In this document: positions 45,470 to 57,769 of the stretch, in pieces
How positions within the stretch are numbered: position 1 is the stretch's first letter
Layout of the letters: each line of letters opens with the position of its first letter
DNA from: Plesiocystis pacifica SIR-1
Lineage (GTDB): Bacteria > Myxococcota_A > Polyangia > Nannocystales > Nannocystaceae
Length of the DNA stretch: 64,000 nt
Direction of reading: 5' to 3'
Assembly: GCF_000170895.1 (NCBI RefSeq)
Contig: NZ_ABCS01000024.1
Span: 49,885-113,884, forward strand
The notes under the pieces: model-generated
Databases searched by the model: none
The model's input: the letters and a program-made list of their open reading frames with translations, nothing else
Told to the model about the DNA's origin: nothing
Position numbers and translations under genes: made by a program

Positions 45470-46155
45470 CCGAGACCTCCACAGCTTCTCCCCCACAGCC
45501 CGAAGCGAGCCCCGAAGCGGAGCGCCGCCCGGGCCTCGCCGCGCGCGCGCTCGACTGGTGGCTCGAGCGCGAGGGCGCGCGGCGCTTTTGCAACCTGCTG
45601 TTCTCCGCGCTGCTGATGGCGACCATGGTGTTCGCCGCCACGCCGCGGGATCGCCTGCCCGAGTCGACCCACGCGCGGCGCACCGAGCTGAGCAAGGCCA
45701 TGCGCAAGATCTCGCTCAGCCAGACCTGGAAGATGTATGCGCCCAACGCCGCGCGCAGCCACAACTTCATCGAGGTCGTCGCCCACGACAGCGAGGGCAA
45801 CTACTGGGTCGTCGAGGAGGAGCAGGCGATGGTCGACTGGGGCACGGCGTGGTTTTGGAAGCGCGACCGCCGGTCGATCTGGCAGCACACGACCACGCGC
45901 AAGCCCAAGCAGACCAACCGCAACCGGACCTGGTACATGCGCGGGATTTGTCTGCGGGAAGCTCGCAAGGGCCGGGAGGTCCGGCGCGTGGAGATGTTTC
46001 GGTTGTTCCGGCGGATCCGCAAGCCCTCGCGGGTGCGCGACGGGGCGGAGGTGCTCGGGCCCGTCAAGCGGCTGAAGATGCAGGACACCAGCTGCCGGGT
46101 GGAGGTCATCAAGCGGATGGTCGCCGAGGACCGGAGCGTGGAGGCGCGGCGGTGA
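45466..46155 (+). CDS. membrane partner protein of the HTTM gene
   Basis: 229 residues. One membrane segment (about 40-60) follows a Pro/Glu-rich start. A soluble basic domain contains ISLSQTWKMYAPNAARSHNFIEVV. Similar proteins lie next to HTTM (vitamin K-dependent carboxylase-like) genes and share a W-x-M-(F/Y)-x-P-like signature; I know no activity for them. Coupled at both ends by GTGA overlaps. Confidence 0.75.
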   Translation: MTETSTASPPQPEASPEAERRPGLAARALDWWLEREGARRFCNLLFSALLMATMVFAATPRDRLPESTHARRTELSKAMRKISLSQTWKMYAPNAARSHNFIEVVAHDSEGNYWVVEEEQAMVDWGTAWFWKRDRRSIWQHTTTRKPKQTNRNRTWYMRGICLREARKGREVRRVEMFRLFRRIRKPSRVRDGAEVLGPVKRLKMQDTSCRVEVIKRMVAEDRSVEARR

Positions 46156-47207
46156 CGGAGGCGCGGTCAGGCTGGGACTTCACCGAGTGGCTGGTGGGCA
46201 TCATCGGCCGCCTCGCTGGGGACGAGGACCCGCTCACCCTCGGCGTCGCCCGGGCCGTGATCGCGGGGGTGCTGCTGGTCTCGGCGCTGTGCCACATCGG
46301 CGCCGTGGCCGAGTACTTCAGCGACGAGTCCATGCTCTACGGTCGCTTCGCGGCCCTGGCCTTCCCCAGCCGGCGCTCGATCTTCTTCGACATCGGCGAC
46401 CCCTGGGCCGTGCGCGCCATCTTCGGCGTGGGCGTCGTCGCGCTGGCGCTGTGGTGCGTCGGCCTGTTCACGCGGGTCAGCGGCTTCGTCGGCATGTTCG
46501 TGTGGATCAGCCTCTACGGCCGCAACCCGCTGCTCTACGCCTACCCCGACCAGCTCGCCATGGTGCTCGGCTTTTTGCTGCTGTGGATGCCGGCGGGGCG
46601 GGGCTTCTCCCTGGACGCGCGCTGGCGCGGCCTGGGCGGGCCGGTGCCGCTGTGGTGCCGGCGGGTGCTCCAGCTCCAGCTGGCGATCTTGTACGTGGCG
46701 ACGGGCTACGAAAAGACCGGCGAGACCTGGGACCCCGACGGCACGGCCATCTATTACACCGTGGTCAACCCCTACAACCGCCACTACGACGTCGGCCAGT
46801 TCGCGGCCGCGGTCCAGCCGTGGCTGCTGCGTCCGCTGACCTTGGCGGTGCTGTGCTGGGAGCGGTGGTTCGGCTACTTCGTGCTCCTCCACTGGGCCTA
46901 CGAGGCCCTCGGCCGCCGGCTGCCGGCGTGGGGAGAGCGCGCCCGAGAGGGGCGCCCGGGCTGGCCGCTGCCCGATCTGCGCTGGGTGTTCCTGGGCTTC
47001 GGCGCGGCCATGCACCTGGGCATCCAGCTCTCGGTCTACGTCGTGCTGTTCTCGCCCCTGGTGGTCGGGACCTACGTGTGCTTCTTGACCGGCGACGACC
47101 TGCGCGGGCTCGTCGGCGGGCTGCGTCGACTGCTGCATGGGCTGGGCCGACGACTGCTCGGCCGCGGCTCCGAAGCGCCTCCGGATCCCGTACCATCGTC
47201 CGAGTGA
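46152..47207 (+). CDS. HTTM-domain (vitamin K-dependent carboxylase-like) membrane protein
   Basis: 351 residues from the GTG at 46152. It has many membrane segments, with HTTM signatures VARAVIAGVLLVSALCHI, FTRVSGFVGMFVWISLYGRNPLL, QLQLAILYVATGYEKTGETW and DGTAIYYTVVNPYNR. The family shares its membrane core with gamma-glutamyl carboxylase, but no bacterial activity can be assumed. The open frame runs back to 45333 as a shadow; the GTGA overlap fixes the start. Confidence 0.88.
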   Translation: MTEARSGWDFTEWLVGIIGRLAGDEDPLTLGVARAVIAGVLLVSALCHIGAVAEYFSDESMLYGRFAALAFPSRRSIFFDIGDPWAVRAIFGVGVVALALWCVGLFTRVSGFVGMFVWISLYGRNPLLYAYPDQLAMVLGFLLLWMPAGRGFSLDARWRGLGGPVPLWCRRVLQLQLAILYVATGYEKTGETWDPDGTAIYYTVVNPYNRHYDVGQFAAAVQPWLLRPLTLAVLCWERWFGYFVLLHWAYEALGRRLPAWGERAREGRPGWPLPDLRWVFLGFGAAMHLGIQLSVYVVLFSPLVVGTYVCFLTGDDLRGLVGGLRRLLHGLGRRLLGRGSEAPPDPVPSSE

Positions 47208-47458
47208 CGCAACCGGTCCAGGTCCAGCCTGAGCTCGACCCCGGCGATCGCGCGCCGGCGGGCCCCGGGGAGCGGGTGGCCTTCGCCCTCGCCGTTGTCG
47301 CCTTGCTGGCCACGCACATGCTGGCCTTCGAGCAGGGCGAGCACGGGTTGGTGCTCGGCTGGATGCCCCGGGACCTGGCCTACCGGGTCGCGTGGATGCT
47401 GGCCGCGGCGGGCGTGGTGTTCTGGATGACGGCCCGGCTGTGGCCCAACCACGAATAG
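47204..47458 (+). CDS. small two-helix membrane protein (DUF3311-like)
   Basis: 84 residues. Start GTG overlaps the HTTM stop (GTGA). Two membrane helices (about 25-45 and 58-78) and a short C-terminal RLWPNHE. Small proteins of this kind (DUF3311 type) commonly precede sodium/solute symporter genes, as here with a 7-nt gap, and may be a helper subunit. Confidence 0.75.
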   Translation: MTQPVQVQPELDPGDRAPAGPGERVAFALAVVALLATHMLAFEQGEHGLVLGWMPRDLAYRVAWMLAAAGVVFWMTARLWPNHE

Positions 47459-47465
47459 AGCAGCG

Positions 47466-48977
47466 ATGGCCGAGTACGGGATCCACGTCGCGGTCGTCGT
47501 CGCCTACTTCCTCGTGGTCTTGGGGATCGGCGCGGCGGCCTTTCGCCAGTCCGAGACCACGGCGGAGGACTACTTCCTGGGCGGGCGCACGGCCAAGACC
47601 GTGGTCCTGTTCATGGCCCTGTTCGGGACCAACGTCACCCCCTTCGTGCTCATGGGCATCCCGGGCCTGGCCTACCACCACGGCGTCGGCGTGTTCGGGC
47701 TCAACGCGGCGATCGTGGTCCTGGGCATCCCGCTGACCTTTTGGCTCATCGGCTACCCGGCGTGGATCGCCGCCAAGCGCACGGGCGCGGTGACCCCGGC
47801 CGAGCTCTACGTGCGCCGCTTCGGCGTGCGCTGGATCGGCTACCTGATGTTCGCGGTGTTCTTCGCTTACACCGTGCCCTACATGGTCACGGCCGTGGCC
47901 GGGGTGGGCATCGCCGCCGACACCCTCAGCGGCGGGGCCCTGGGCTACGCGCCCGCGACCGGGGGCATCCTGGTCATCACCTTGCTGTACACGAGCCTCG
48001 GGGGCATGCGCGCGACGATGTGGACCAACGTGTTCCAGGGCGCGGTCTTCCTGGGCTTCACGCTGCTCGCCTTCTTCCTGATCGGCGACCGCCTCGGCGA
48101 CCAGGTCGGCCTCGGGGCGGACGGCCTGCGCGGGCTGATGACCCGCATCCACGCCGACAACCCGCGCCTGTTCGAGGTCCCGCGCGAGGGCCCCTTCGCC
48201 CCGGGCGAGTGGGCCTCGTGGGCCCTGGCCATCGCCCTGACCGTCATCGCCTTCCCGCACATGATGGTCCGCATCTTCGCGGCCAAGGACGTCGAGGCCC
48301 TCAAGAACGCCTGCCGCTACTACCCCCTGGCGATGATCCTGCTGTGGGTCCCGGCCGTGCTGTTCGGCGTCTGGGCCACGGTCGAGCACCCGGGCCTGGT
48401 CGGCAAGGAGTCCGACGCGGTGTTCCCGATGTTGATCTTCGACCACCTCGGGCCCGTGCTTCAAGGCCTCGCCCTCGCGGGCATCCTCGCCGCCGTGATG
48501 TCGACCCTCGACGCCCAGCTGCTCACGCTCTCGTCGATGCTGACCCGCGACGTGCTGCCGGCGGGCCTCGACGAGCGCCGCCAGGTCCAGCTCGGCCGGG
48601 TCTTCCTCGTGCTCGTGGCCGGGCTGACCTGGGCCGTGGTGCTCGCGCGGCCAGCCTCCATCTTCAAGATCGCCAAGCTGAGCTTCTCGGGCTACGTGAC
48701 CTTGGTGCCGACCCTGTTCCTGGGCCTGCGCTGGCGCCGGTTCACGGTCGCCGGGGCGGCGAGCTCGATCGTGCTGGGCAACGCCGTGCTGCTGCTGACC
48801 TGGCTCGAGGTGGTGCCCAAGGCGGCGCAGCTGGGCCTGTTGCCGGTCGCCTGGGGCTTGCTCGCGGCCATCGCCGGGGCGGTGGCCGGGTCGCTGCTGA
48901 GCCCGCCGACGAGCCCGAGCGTGGCCGAGGCCGTGCTCGGCCCCGTCCGCGAGGCGACGACTACTCCCAGCCCATGA
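47466..48977 (+). CDS. sodium:solute symporter family protein
   Basis: 503 residues, about 13 membrane segments. SSS features: ETTAEDYFLGGRTAKT in the first loop, GTNVTPFVLMGIPG, YTSLGGMRATMWTNVFQG (the SSS signature) and LAGILAAVMSTLDAQLLTLSSM (sodium-site serines). The substrate cannot be told from sequence; relatives import proline, pantothenate or organic acids. Last gene of the protease-HTTM operon; its end overlaps the convergent gene by 17 bp. Confidence 0.93.
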   Translation: MAEYGIHVAVVVAYFLVVLGIGAAAFRQSETTAEDYFLGGRTAKTVVLFMALFGTNVTPFVLMGIPGLAYHHGVGVFGLNAAIVVLGIPLTFWLIGYPAWIAAKRTGAVTPAELYVRRFGVRWIGYLMFAVFFAYTVPYMVTAVAGVGIAADTLSGGALGYAPATGGILVITLLYTSLGGMRATMWTNVFQGAVFLGFTLLAFFLIGDRLGDQVGLGADGLRGLMTRIHADNPRLFEVPREGPFAPGEWASWALAIALTVIAFPHMMVRIFAAKDVEALKNACRYYPLAMILLWVPAVLFGVWATVEHPGLVGKESDAVFPMLIFDHLGPVLQGLALAGILAAVMSTLDAQLLTLSSMLTRDVLPAGLDERRQVQLGRVFLVLVAGLTWAVVLARPASIFKIAKLSFSGYVTLVPTLFLGLRWRRFTVAGAASSIVLGNAVLLLTWLEVVPKAAQLGLLPVAWGLLAAIAGAVAGSLLSPPTSPSVAEAVLGPVREATTTPSP

Positions 48978-50889
48978 GCTCGGGCAGGCGGTGGACCGGC
49001 GGCGCGCCGTGGCTCAAGGCCGCGGCGTGGAAGTCGAGCAGCGAGAAGTTGGGTCGGGCCTCGGCGCGCTCGCGCAGCCGGAACCAGGCCGTGGCGCCGA
49101 CGAAGTAGGTCGAGAGCTGGGCCGAGGTCAGCTGCGCCCGGACCCACTTGCCCTCGGCCTCGCCGCGCTCTTGGAAGGAGCGCTCGACCATGAGCTCGAT
49201 GGCCTGCTCGCGGCTCATGCTGCCCGCGTGAATCTCGTGGTCGAGGATCGCGTTGGTGACCGTGCGCAGGTAGAACTTGAGGCCGTGGAGGCGGATGGCC
49301 TTGGCGCGCAGGGCCGGGTCGGTCTGCACGGTCCACAGCGCCCGCGACACGCCCTTGGGCCGCTTGTCGGACTTGGGGTCGGGCCCCGCGCCCGCGTAGC
49401 CCGCCTCGACCATGACCCGCTCGGTGTAGACGGCCCAGCCCTCGACGAAGGCCCCGTTGGGGAACACCCGGCGGACCTTCGAGGGCTCGCGCTTGCCCCA
49501 ATAAAGCTGCACGAAGTGGCCGGGGATGGCCTCGTGGATCGAGAGGATCTCGAGCATGAAGCTGTTGTATTCGCGCAGGAAAGATTCGCGCAGCTCCGCG
49601 CCCCAGCTCGCCGGGAGCGGCTGGACCAGGTAGAAGCTCGGCAGCCCGGGGGTGTCGGCGTCGAGGGGGGCGGGGGCGGCCAGGCCCGCGATCGCGACGC
49701 CCTGGGCGTGGGGCGGCGTCCAGATGACCTCGAGGACCTCGCGCTCGTCCATGGGCACGAGCTCGCCCTCGCGCACGAAGCGGTCGAGGCGCTCGAGGTT
49801 GGCCTCGGCGGCGTCGCGCAGGTCCTCGGGCCTGGGGTGGTCGGCGGCGAGCTCGGCCAGCACGGCGCGGACGATGGCGTCGTCGTCGGAGCCCACGCGG
49901 GCCAGGGCGCGCTCGCCAAACATGGCCGCGTAGAGCTCGCGGGACAGCTTGGCCATGTCCCGGCGCACGCGCTCGTGCTCGGCCGCGGCGAGGGTCACGA
50001 GCTCGTCGGCGGTCAGGTCCGACTGCAGGGTGAGGGCGAGCTTGGTGGCGAAGGCCTCGGCGCCCAGGCGCCACTGGCCCTCGGCCCGCGGCAGGGCGTC
50101 GCGCAGCTGGTTCTCGAGCTCGGTCAGGGCGGCCAGGGCCGGGCCGCGGGCGGCCTCGAAGCGGGCGTGGACCTCGCTGGCGTCGTCGAGGGCCGCGGTC
50201 CGCTCGGGGATGGTGACCTCGATGAGCTCGCGGACGCCCCCGAGCTGGGTGACGGCGACCTCGGCGTGGGGGCGGCGGATGGCCTTGGCGTCGGACAGGT
50301 TGGCGCGGGCCTGGGCGAGGAGCTCGGGCAGGCCCTCGAGGCGCTCGGCCAGGTCGGCCGCGCGCTCTTCGAGGGGCGCGAAGTCCCGGGACAGCAGGTC
50401 GTCGAGGCCCATGGAGATGAGCGTGCTGTAGGCCAGGGGGTCGTTGACCCAGCGCCGCTCGACCTCGGCCTCGAAGCGGGCGAGCTCGAGCTGGTTGCGG
50501 ATCGTGTCGAGCTCGATGCGGCCCTCGGGGCCGAGGGCCTCGCGGGGGATGGCCGCGAGCTCGTCGAGGCGCAGCTCGACCCAGGCGTCGGTCTCGGTCC
50601 GGCCCTCGGCGGACAGGTCGGGCCAGCGCCCGTCGTGCTGGTGCTCGCCCGAGGCCGTGGCGATCACGGGGTGGCGGGCGAAGTAGTCGGCGAGGAAGTC
50701 CTCGGCGAACTCCTCGAGCATGCGCTGGGGGTCCTGGACCCGGCCGATCGCCACGTCGGAGGTCGGCGGCGGCTTGGCCGGGGGCGGCGGGCTGGTGACC
50801 GGCGCGCAGCCCAGGCCCAGGCTCAAGCCCAGGCTCAAGTTCAGCAGGGCCCCGAAGGCCCCCACCTCGAGCAGGCGAGGGCGGCTCAC
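48961..50889 (-). CDS. DUF885 peptidase-like lipoprotein
   Basis: 642 residues from the GTG at 50889. Leader MSRPRLLEVGAFGALLN... LGC, a Pro linker, then a helical DUF885 domain with the metallopeptidase-like motif SIHEAIPGHFVQLYWG and a second Glu in AFVEGWAVYTE. DUF885 proteins are zincin-like (M3-related fold). The start overlaps the stop of the upstream phosphatase gene (GTGA). The open frame extends upstream to 51861 as a shadow. Confidence 0.9.
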   Translation of the reverse strand: MSRPRLLEVGAFGALLNLSLGLSLGLGCAPVTSPPPPAKPPPTSDVAIGRVQDPQRMLEEFAEDFLADYFARHPVIATASGEHQHDGRWPDLSAEGRTETDAWVELRLDELAAIPREALGPEGRIELDTIRNQLELARFEAEVERRWVNDPLAYSTLISMGLDDLLSRDFAPLEERAADLAERLEGLPELLAQARANLSDAKAIRRPHAEVAVTQLGGVRELIEVTIPERTAALDDASEVHARFEAARGPALAALTELENQLRDALPRAEGQWRLGAEAFATKLALTLQSDLTADELVTLAAAEHERVRRDMAKLSRELYAAMFGERALARVGSDDDAIVRAVLAELAADHPRPEDLRDAAEANLERLDRFVREGELVPMDEREVLEVIWTPPHAQGVAIAGLAAPAPLDADTPGLPSFYLVQPLPASWGAELRESFLREYNSFMLEILSIHEAIPGHFVQLYWGKREPSKVRRVFPNGAFVEGWAVYTERVMVEAGYAGAGPDPKSDKRPKGVSRALWTVQTDPALRAKAIRLHGLKFYLRTVTNAILDHEIHAGSMSREQAIELMVERSFQERGEAEGKWVRAQLTSAQLSTYFVGATAWFRLRERAEARPNFSLLDFHAAALSHGAPPVHRLPELMGWE

Positions 50890-51548
50890 GAGCTGATCAT
50901 CTCCGGCGGCATGTGGCCGGTCTCGTTGAAGGAGATCAGCGCCGTCGCGTCGCCCGGGAATACGCGCAGCTCGGTCACCGACGCGTGGTCGATGGCGATC
51001 TGCATCCACGACTCGTAGGGCAGGCCGAGGGTGTGGGCGAGCAGGTAGCGGATCAGGTTGCCGTGGATGAACAGCAGGTAGGTCGCGGGCTTGGTGCTGG
51101 CCTTGAAGAAGCGGGCGACGATGCGCGCGACCTGGCGCGAGACGATCTCGCGGTCTTCGTCGGTGGTCACCGGCAAGGTCGGGTGGCTCGAGCGCCCGTC
51201 CGGGAGGGCCCGGACCAGGGGGATGGCCTCGTGCAGGTAGCTCTTGACCCGGACGCGATCGAGGCCGAGCTCGTGGGCCGCGATCTCGGCGGTCTGGAGG
51301 GCGCGCGGCCAGGGGCTCGAGTACACGCCCTCGAGCTCGCCGTCGAAGTGGGCGAGCAGGCGGTCGAGGCGTCGGGCCGTGCGCGCGGCCTGGCGCCGGC
51401 CGAGTGCCGACAGCCCCCAGACCGTGTCGCCGAGGTTGTCGACGCGATCGTAGTGGCCGTGGCGGATGAGCAAGAGCCGACGGGCGGGGACTTCGGGCTC
51501 GGGTTCCCAGGCCAAGATGCCATGCTGCGGTCCACCGTCCTTGCTCAT
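50886..51548 (-). CDS. histidine phosphatase family protein (PGAM5-like)
   Basis: 220 residues from the ATG at 51548. RHG motif at 29-31 (LLLIRHGHYDRVDN), GLSALGRRQAARTA, the SSPWPRALQTAE segment and the second catalytic His in LLFIHGNLIRYLL. The long insertion after RHG and the RHGHYD context resemble PGAM5-type protein phosphatases. Cytoplasmic. Coupled to the DUF885 gene. Confidence 0.9.
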   Translation of the reverse strand: MSKDGGPQHGILAWEPEPEVPARRLLLIRHGHYDRVDNLGDTVWGLSALGRRQAARTARRLDRLLAHFDGELEGVYSSPWPRALQTAEIAAHELGLDRVRVKSYLHEAIPLVRALPDGRSSHPTLPVTTDEDREIVSRQVARIVARFFKASTKPATYLLFIHGNLIRYLLAHTLGLPYESWMQIAIDHASVTELRVFPGDATALISFNETGHMPPEMISS

Positions 51549-51604
51549 CCAATGGTTGGTAACACAGACTTGCCCGCTCTCCCGAGCTGGGCCATGGTCG
51601 ACCG

Positions 51605-52471
51605 ATGGTGGCCCCGCGCGAGCCCGGTGCATGGAGCGACCCCCGCGCAGGCCAGGGTCGGATCTGGGGTCGGATCTGGGGTCGCGCGCTGGGCTTGGCG
51701 CTAGCGAGCGCGGTGGCGCTGTCGGGCTGCTCCGGCACGGCCAACCCCGGGGGCTTCGAGGACGACGGGGAGGAGAGCGAGACCGAGAGCCCGCCGCTCC
51801 CAGACCTGCCCCAGCCCGAGTGCAGCCCGACCAAGCTCGACGCCTGCGACGAGGGCTTCAAGTGCAGCTACGTCGTCGACGCGCTCGGGCCCACGAACCG
51901 CTGCGTACCGATCTTGGGCGACAAGCAGGCGGGCGAGGGCTGCGAGCAGATCGAGGACTCCGACGACTGCGACCTCGGGCACCTGTGCTGGGGCACCGAG
52001 GCCGACGGCAGCGCGGGCATCTGCGTGGCCTTTTGCACGGTCCAGCTCAGCTGCGGAGACGAGGACCACGTGTGCTCGATGTCGACCAACGACTTGCTGC
52101 CGCTGTGCCTCGAGCGTTGCCATCCCCTGGACGCGGATCCGGGCTGCCCCGAAGGGTGGGGCTGCTACCCGGACCCGGACAAGCGCTGGAGCTGTGATCG
52201 TGATCGCTCGGGCGAGGCCGGCGTGCACGGGGATCCCTGCGAGTGCCTCAACTGCTGCGACCCGGGCCTGATGTGCGCGGCCGGCAAGCTCGTCGACGCG
52301 GAGGGCTGCGGGGAGGGGGGCGCGGTGGGTTGCTGCGCGCAGATCTGCGATCGCATGGACGGCATGCCCCTCGACGACGCGTGCCCCACGGAGAGCGAGA
52401 GCTGCCGGGCCTTCTACTCGCAAAACAACCTGCTCTTGGGATATGAGCAGGTCGGTATCTGCGAGCTTTGA
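51605..52471 (+). CDS. cysteine-rich lipoprotein
   Basis: 288 residues. Leader with lipobox ALSGC, a short acidic linker, then a domain with about 30 cysteines (CDEGFKCSYV, CECLNCCDPGLMC, VGCCAQIC), presumably disulfide-bonded outside the cell. Unrecognised beyond that. The leader contains a small duplication (RIWGRIWG). Its last codons (EQVGICEL, stop) are also the first copy of a short repeat that continues downstream. Confidence 0.8.
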   Translation: MVAPREPGAWSDPRAGQGRIWGRIWGRALGLALASAVALSGCSGTANPGGFEDDGEESETESPPLPDLPQPECSPTKLDACDEGFKCSYVVDALGPTNRCVPILGDKQAGEGCEQIEDSDDCDLGHLCWGTEADGSAGICVAFCTVQLSCGDEDHVCSMSTNDLLPLCLERCHPLDADPGCPEGWGCYPDPDKRWSCDRDRSGEAGVHGDPCECLNCCDPGLMCAAGKLVDAEGCGEGGAVGCCAQICDRMDGMPLDDACPTESESCRAFYSQNNLLLGYEQVGICEL

Positions 52472-52545
52472 GTAGGTCGGTATTTGCGAGCTATGAAACG
52501 CAGATGCCAACCTGCTCGGTGAGCAGATTGGCATCTGGGAGCTTT
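52445..52545. repeat. 25-bp repeat: three direct copies and one inverted
   Basis: Copies start at 52445 (GAGCAGGTCGGTATCTGCGA), 52470 (GAGTAGGTCGGTATTTGCGA) and 52521 (GAGCAGATTGGCATCTGGGA). An inverted copy ends the gap between them. The inverted and third copies form a hairpin, 52501-52537, with a 17-position stem, one mismatch and loop GGT, which could end the transcript. Confidence 0.85.
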
Positions 52546-52567
52546 CGCTCGAAGGGGGGCGCAGCGC

Positions 52568-52894
52568 TCAGTCGAAGATGAACTCGACGGCCTCGCCGGT
52601 GCGGGCGTCGAGGACCACGGTGTCCTCGGGCCCCTCGACCCGCCAGACCAAACGGTCGCTGCTGGGATCGACGCTCAGCTGAGCGGAGTTGCTGGCAGCG
52701 TCGCCGTCGACCCACCAGGCGCCTTCGGCTCGCGCGTCCTCGATGTCGAGGAGGCCGCCGACGACCTCGCCGGCCTGGATGACCGTGTGGCTCGACTCGG
52801 TGCTGGTGAGGAGCTGCGGGTTCAGCGTGAGCGTGGAGATCGCACCAAACGCGGCGATGAGGGCAGCCTGAATGTCGCGACGAAGACGGTTCAT
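52568..52894 (-). CDS. hypothetical small exported protein
   Basis: 108 residues from the ATG at 52894 (MNRLRRDIQAALIAAFGAI), an N-terminal signal or anchor. The C-terminal part ends VVLDARTGEAVEFIFD, reminiscent of the last strands of PepSY domains (weak). Upstream on the minus strand are TTGAGT and, 17-19 nt later, TGTTACAT, with a CCGAA-ACAG-TTCGG palindrome between them (52925-52938). Confidence 0.65.
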   Translation of the reverse strand: MNRLRRDIQAALIAAFGAISTLTLNPQLLTSTESSHTVIQAGEVVGGLLDIEDARAEGAWWVDGDAASNSAQLSVDPSSDRLVWRVEGPEDTVVLDARTGEAVEFIFD

Positions 52895-53187
52895 GGAGCT
52901 TCCGTTTCTCAAATGTAACATGCCCGAACTGTTTCGGACTCAAAAATTTTGTGGAGAAGTCGAGCTGCGAAAAGGGCGCGAAAGCTGGACACGCGCCGCT
53001 TCCTCCGTCGCCGTCCCATCGCGAGGCTCGCCGATGGGTTGGGTTCGATCGCTCGAAGATTCGAGTGAGGAATTTTGGGCCAGCTGTCGCGAAAGCGACG
53101 GCAAGCCAGAGGATCAACCTATCACGAAATGTGGTCGCTGGCTGCTCGGCCCTGCGATTTTTTTCGCCGCTCGGCCGGGCGGTCGGC
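52895..53187. other. intergenic region with three hairpins
   Basis: 293 bp, less GC-rich than its surroundings, no gene seen. Hairpins: CCCATCGCGAG with CTCGC-C-GATGGG (53015-53038), CTCGAA-GA-TTCGAG (53052-53065) and GTCGC-GAAA-GCGAC (53086-53099). A T7 run at 53158-53164 on the plus strand could end a small RNA. Confidence 0.5.
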
Positions 53188-56565
<3,378 letters not shown>

Positions 56566-56692
56566 TGGACCGGATCAGGGAGACTGGACCCGTGTTCAGT
56601 CTCTGTGACCCAAAGCCCCGGGACTACTGGGCTAGTGGTCGGTTTACGCCCCACCCGAGGGCGAGGTGAGGGGGCTGCGCAGCTCAGCCGCG

Positions 56693-57769
56693 TCAGCCGA
56701 TGGGCGGCGGGAGGGTGTCGCAAGACTCGACGATGGTGTCGAGGGCTTCGTCGAGGGCCCCGCTCAGATCGCCGAGGCAGATGTCGCCCTGGACCCCGTT
56801 GGCGACCGAGGTCGTGAACGCGTGGAGGATGGGCGCCGCCGTGGCGTCGCCGAAGGCCGAGCTGCACCCGCCCACGGCCGGGCCCGAGATGTTGACGATG
56901 ACGTAGCGCTCCGCGCCCTCGGCGAACTGGTCGAGGATGGCCTGGGTCTGGGCGGGCGTGGTCGTGGTGTTCTGGACGTCGTCGTCCTCGTCGGTCAGCA
57001 GCACGATGACCAGCAAGGACTCGGCGCCGCGGTAAAAGCCCTCGTTGACCCCGCCCGGCCCCGCCTTGTCGACGAAGTATTCGATCGCGTCGAGGGGCCG
57101 CTCCTTGCCGATGTCCGAGCAGTTGTTGCAGTCGCTCTTGGGCTGCTCGGCGGCGCAGGTGAAGGACTCGGTCACGCCCGGGGCGGGGCCGTCGATCCAC
57201 AGCTTGCCCATGAAGTTGCAGTCCGGGAAGAAGAAGCCGTCGCCGACGGCGGGGAACAGCTCGCCGTCGAGGCCGAAGGTCGCCTGGCCGTCGGCGTTGT
57301 CGACGATGGTCGAGTTGGTCAGGCCCAGGCGGTAGCCCAGCGCGGCCGTCTGGGGGTCGGCGACGTAGTCGTCGAGGACCTGGACGAAGGCCGGGAAGTT
57401 GGCGTTGAGGTTGGCCTTCTCCTCGTTCATCGAGGCCGAGATGTCGACGACGAAGAGCACGTCGATGGACTCGCAGCCCTCGCTCCCGCCGACGCCGTCG
57501 TCGACGGTGTCCGGGGGCAGGGTGTCGAGCTTGGGCCCGGACTCGCTCTCGTCCTCGGCCTCGGCCTCGTCGCTGCTGTCTCCGCCCCCGCTGCTGCCCT
57601 CCGAGTCCGTCGTCGAGGTGCCCTCGTCGTCCATCTCCTCGCTGCCGATCTCGTCGGCCGCGTCGCCCGTGAAGATGCTGCCGGCGTCGTTGTCTGGGGC
57701 GCACGCGGAGGTGAGGGGGAGCAGCGCGAGGCCGAGCAGGGCGAAGGGGAGGGTGCGGCGACGGTCCAT
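56693..57769 (-). CDS. VWA-domain lipoprotein
   Basis: 358 residues from the ATG at 57769. Leader MDRRRTLPFALLGLALL... SAC, acidic Ser/Glu/Asp linker, then a von Willebrand A domain with MIDAS VDISASM (D-x-S-x-S) and the LLTDEDDD strand. Inserted Cys pairs (CAAEQPKSDCNNC) are seen. Same design as the frameshifted lipoprotein at 60641-61983, about 3 kb away, which suggests paralogues. Function unknown; probably a metal-dependent adhesion or binding protein. Confidence 0.87.
   Translation of the reverse strand: MDRRRTLPFALLGLALLPLTSACAPDNDAGSIFTGDAADEIGSEEMDDEGTSTTDSEGSSGGGDSSDEAEAEDESESGPKLDTLPPDTVDDGVGGSEGCESIDVLFVVDISASMNEEKANLNANFPAFVQVLDDYVADPQTAALGYRLGLTNSTIVDNADGQATFGLDGELFPAVGDGFFFPDCNFMGKLWIDGPAPGVTESFTCAAEQPKSDCNNCSDIGKERPLDAIEYFVDKAGPGGVNEGFYRGAESLLVIVLLTDEDDDVQNTTTTPAQTQAILDQFAEGAERYVIVNISGPAVGGCSSAFGDATAAPILHAFTTSVANGVQGDICLGDLSGALDEALDTIVESCDTLPPPIG

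Noticed and set aside
45333..46151. Longer N-terminus for the HTTM protein
   Set aside because: The frame is open but lies in another frame of the protease and partner genes; the GTGA junction at 46152 is the natural start.
50890..51861. Longer N-terminus for the DUF885 protein
   Set aside because: Out-of-frame shadow of the phosphatase gene; the lipoprotein leader begins at 50889.
56566..56692. LexA/SOS box upstream of dnaE2
   Set aside because: I saw GAACACGGGT-like halves but no clear palindrome matching a known LexA site, so none is claimed.
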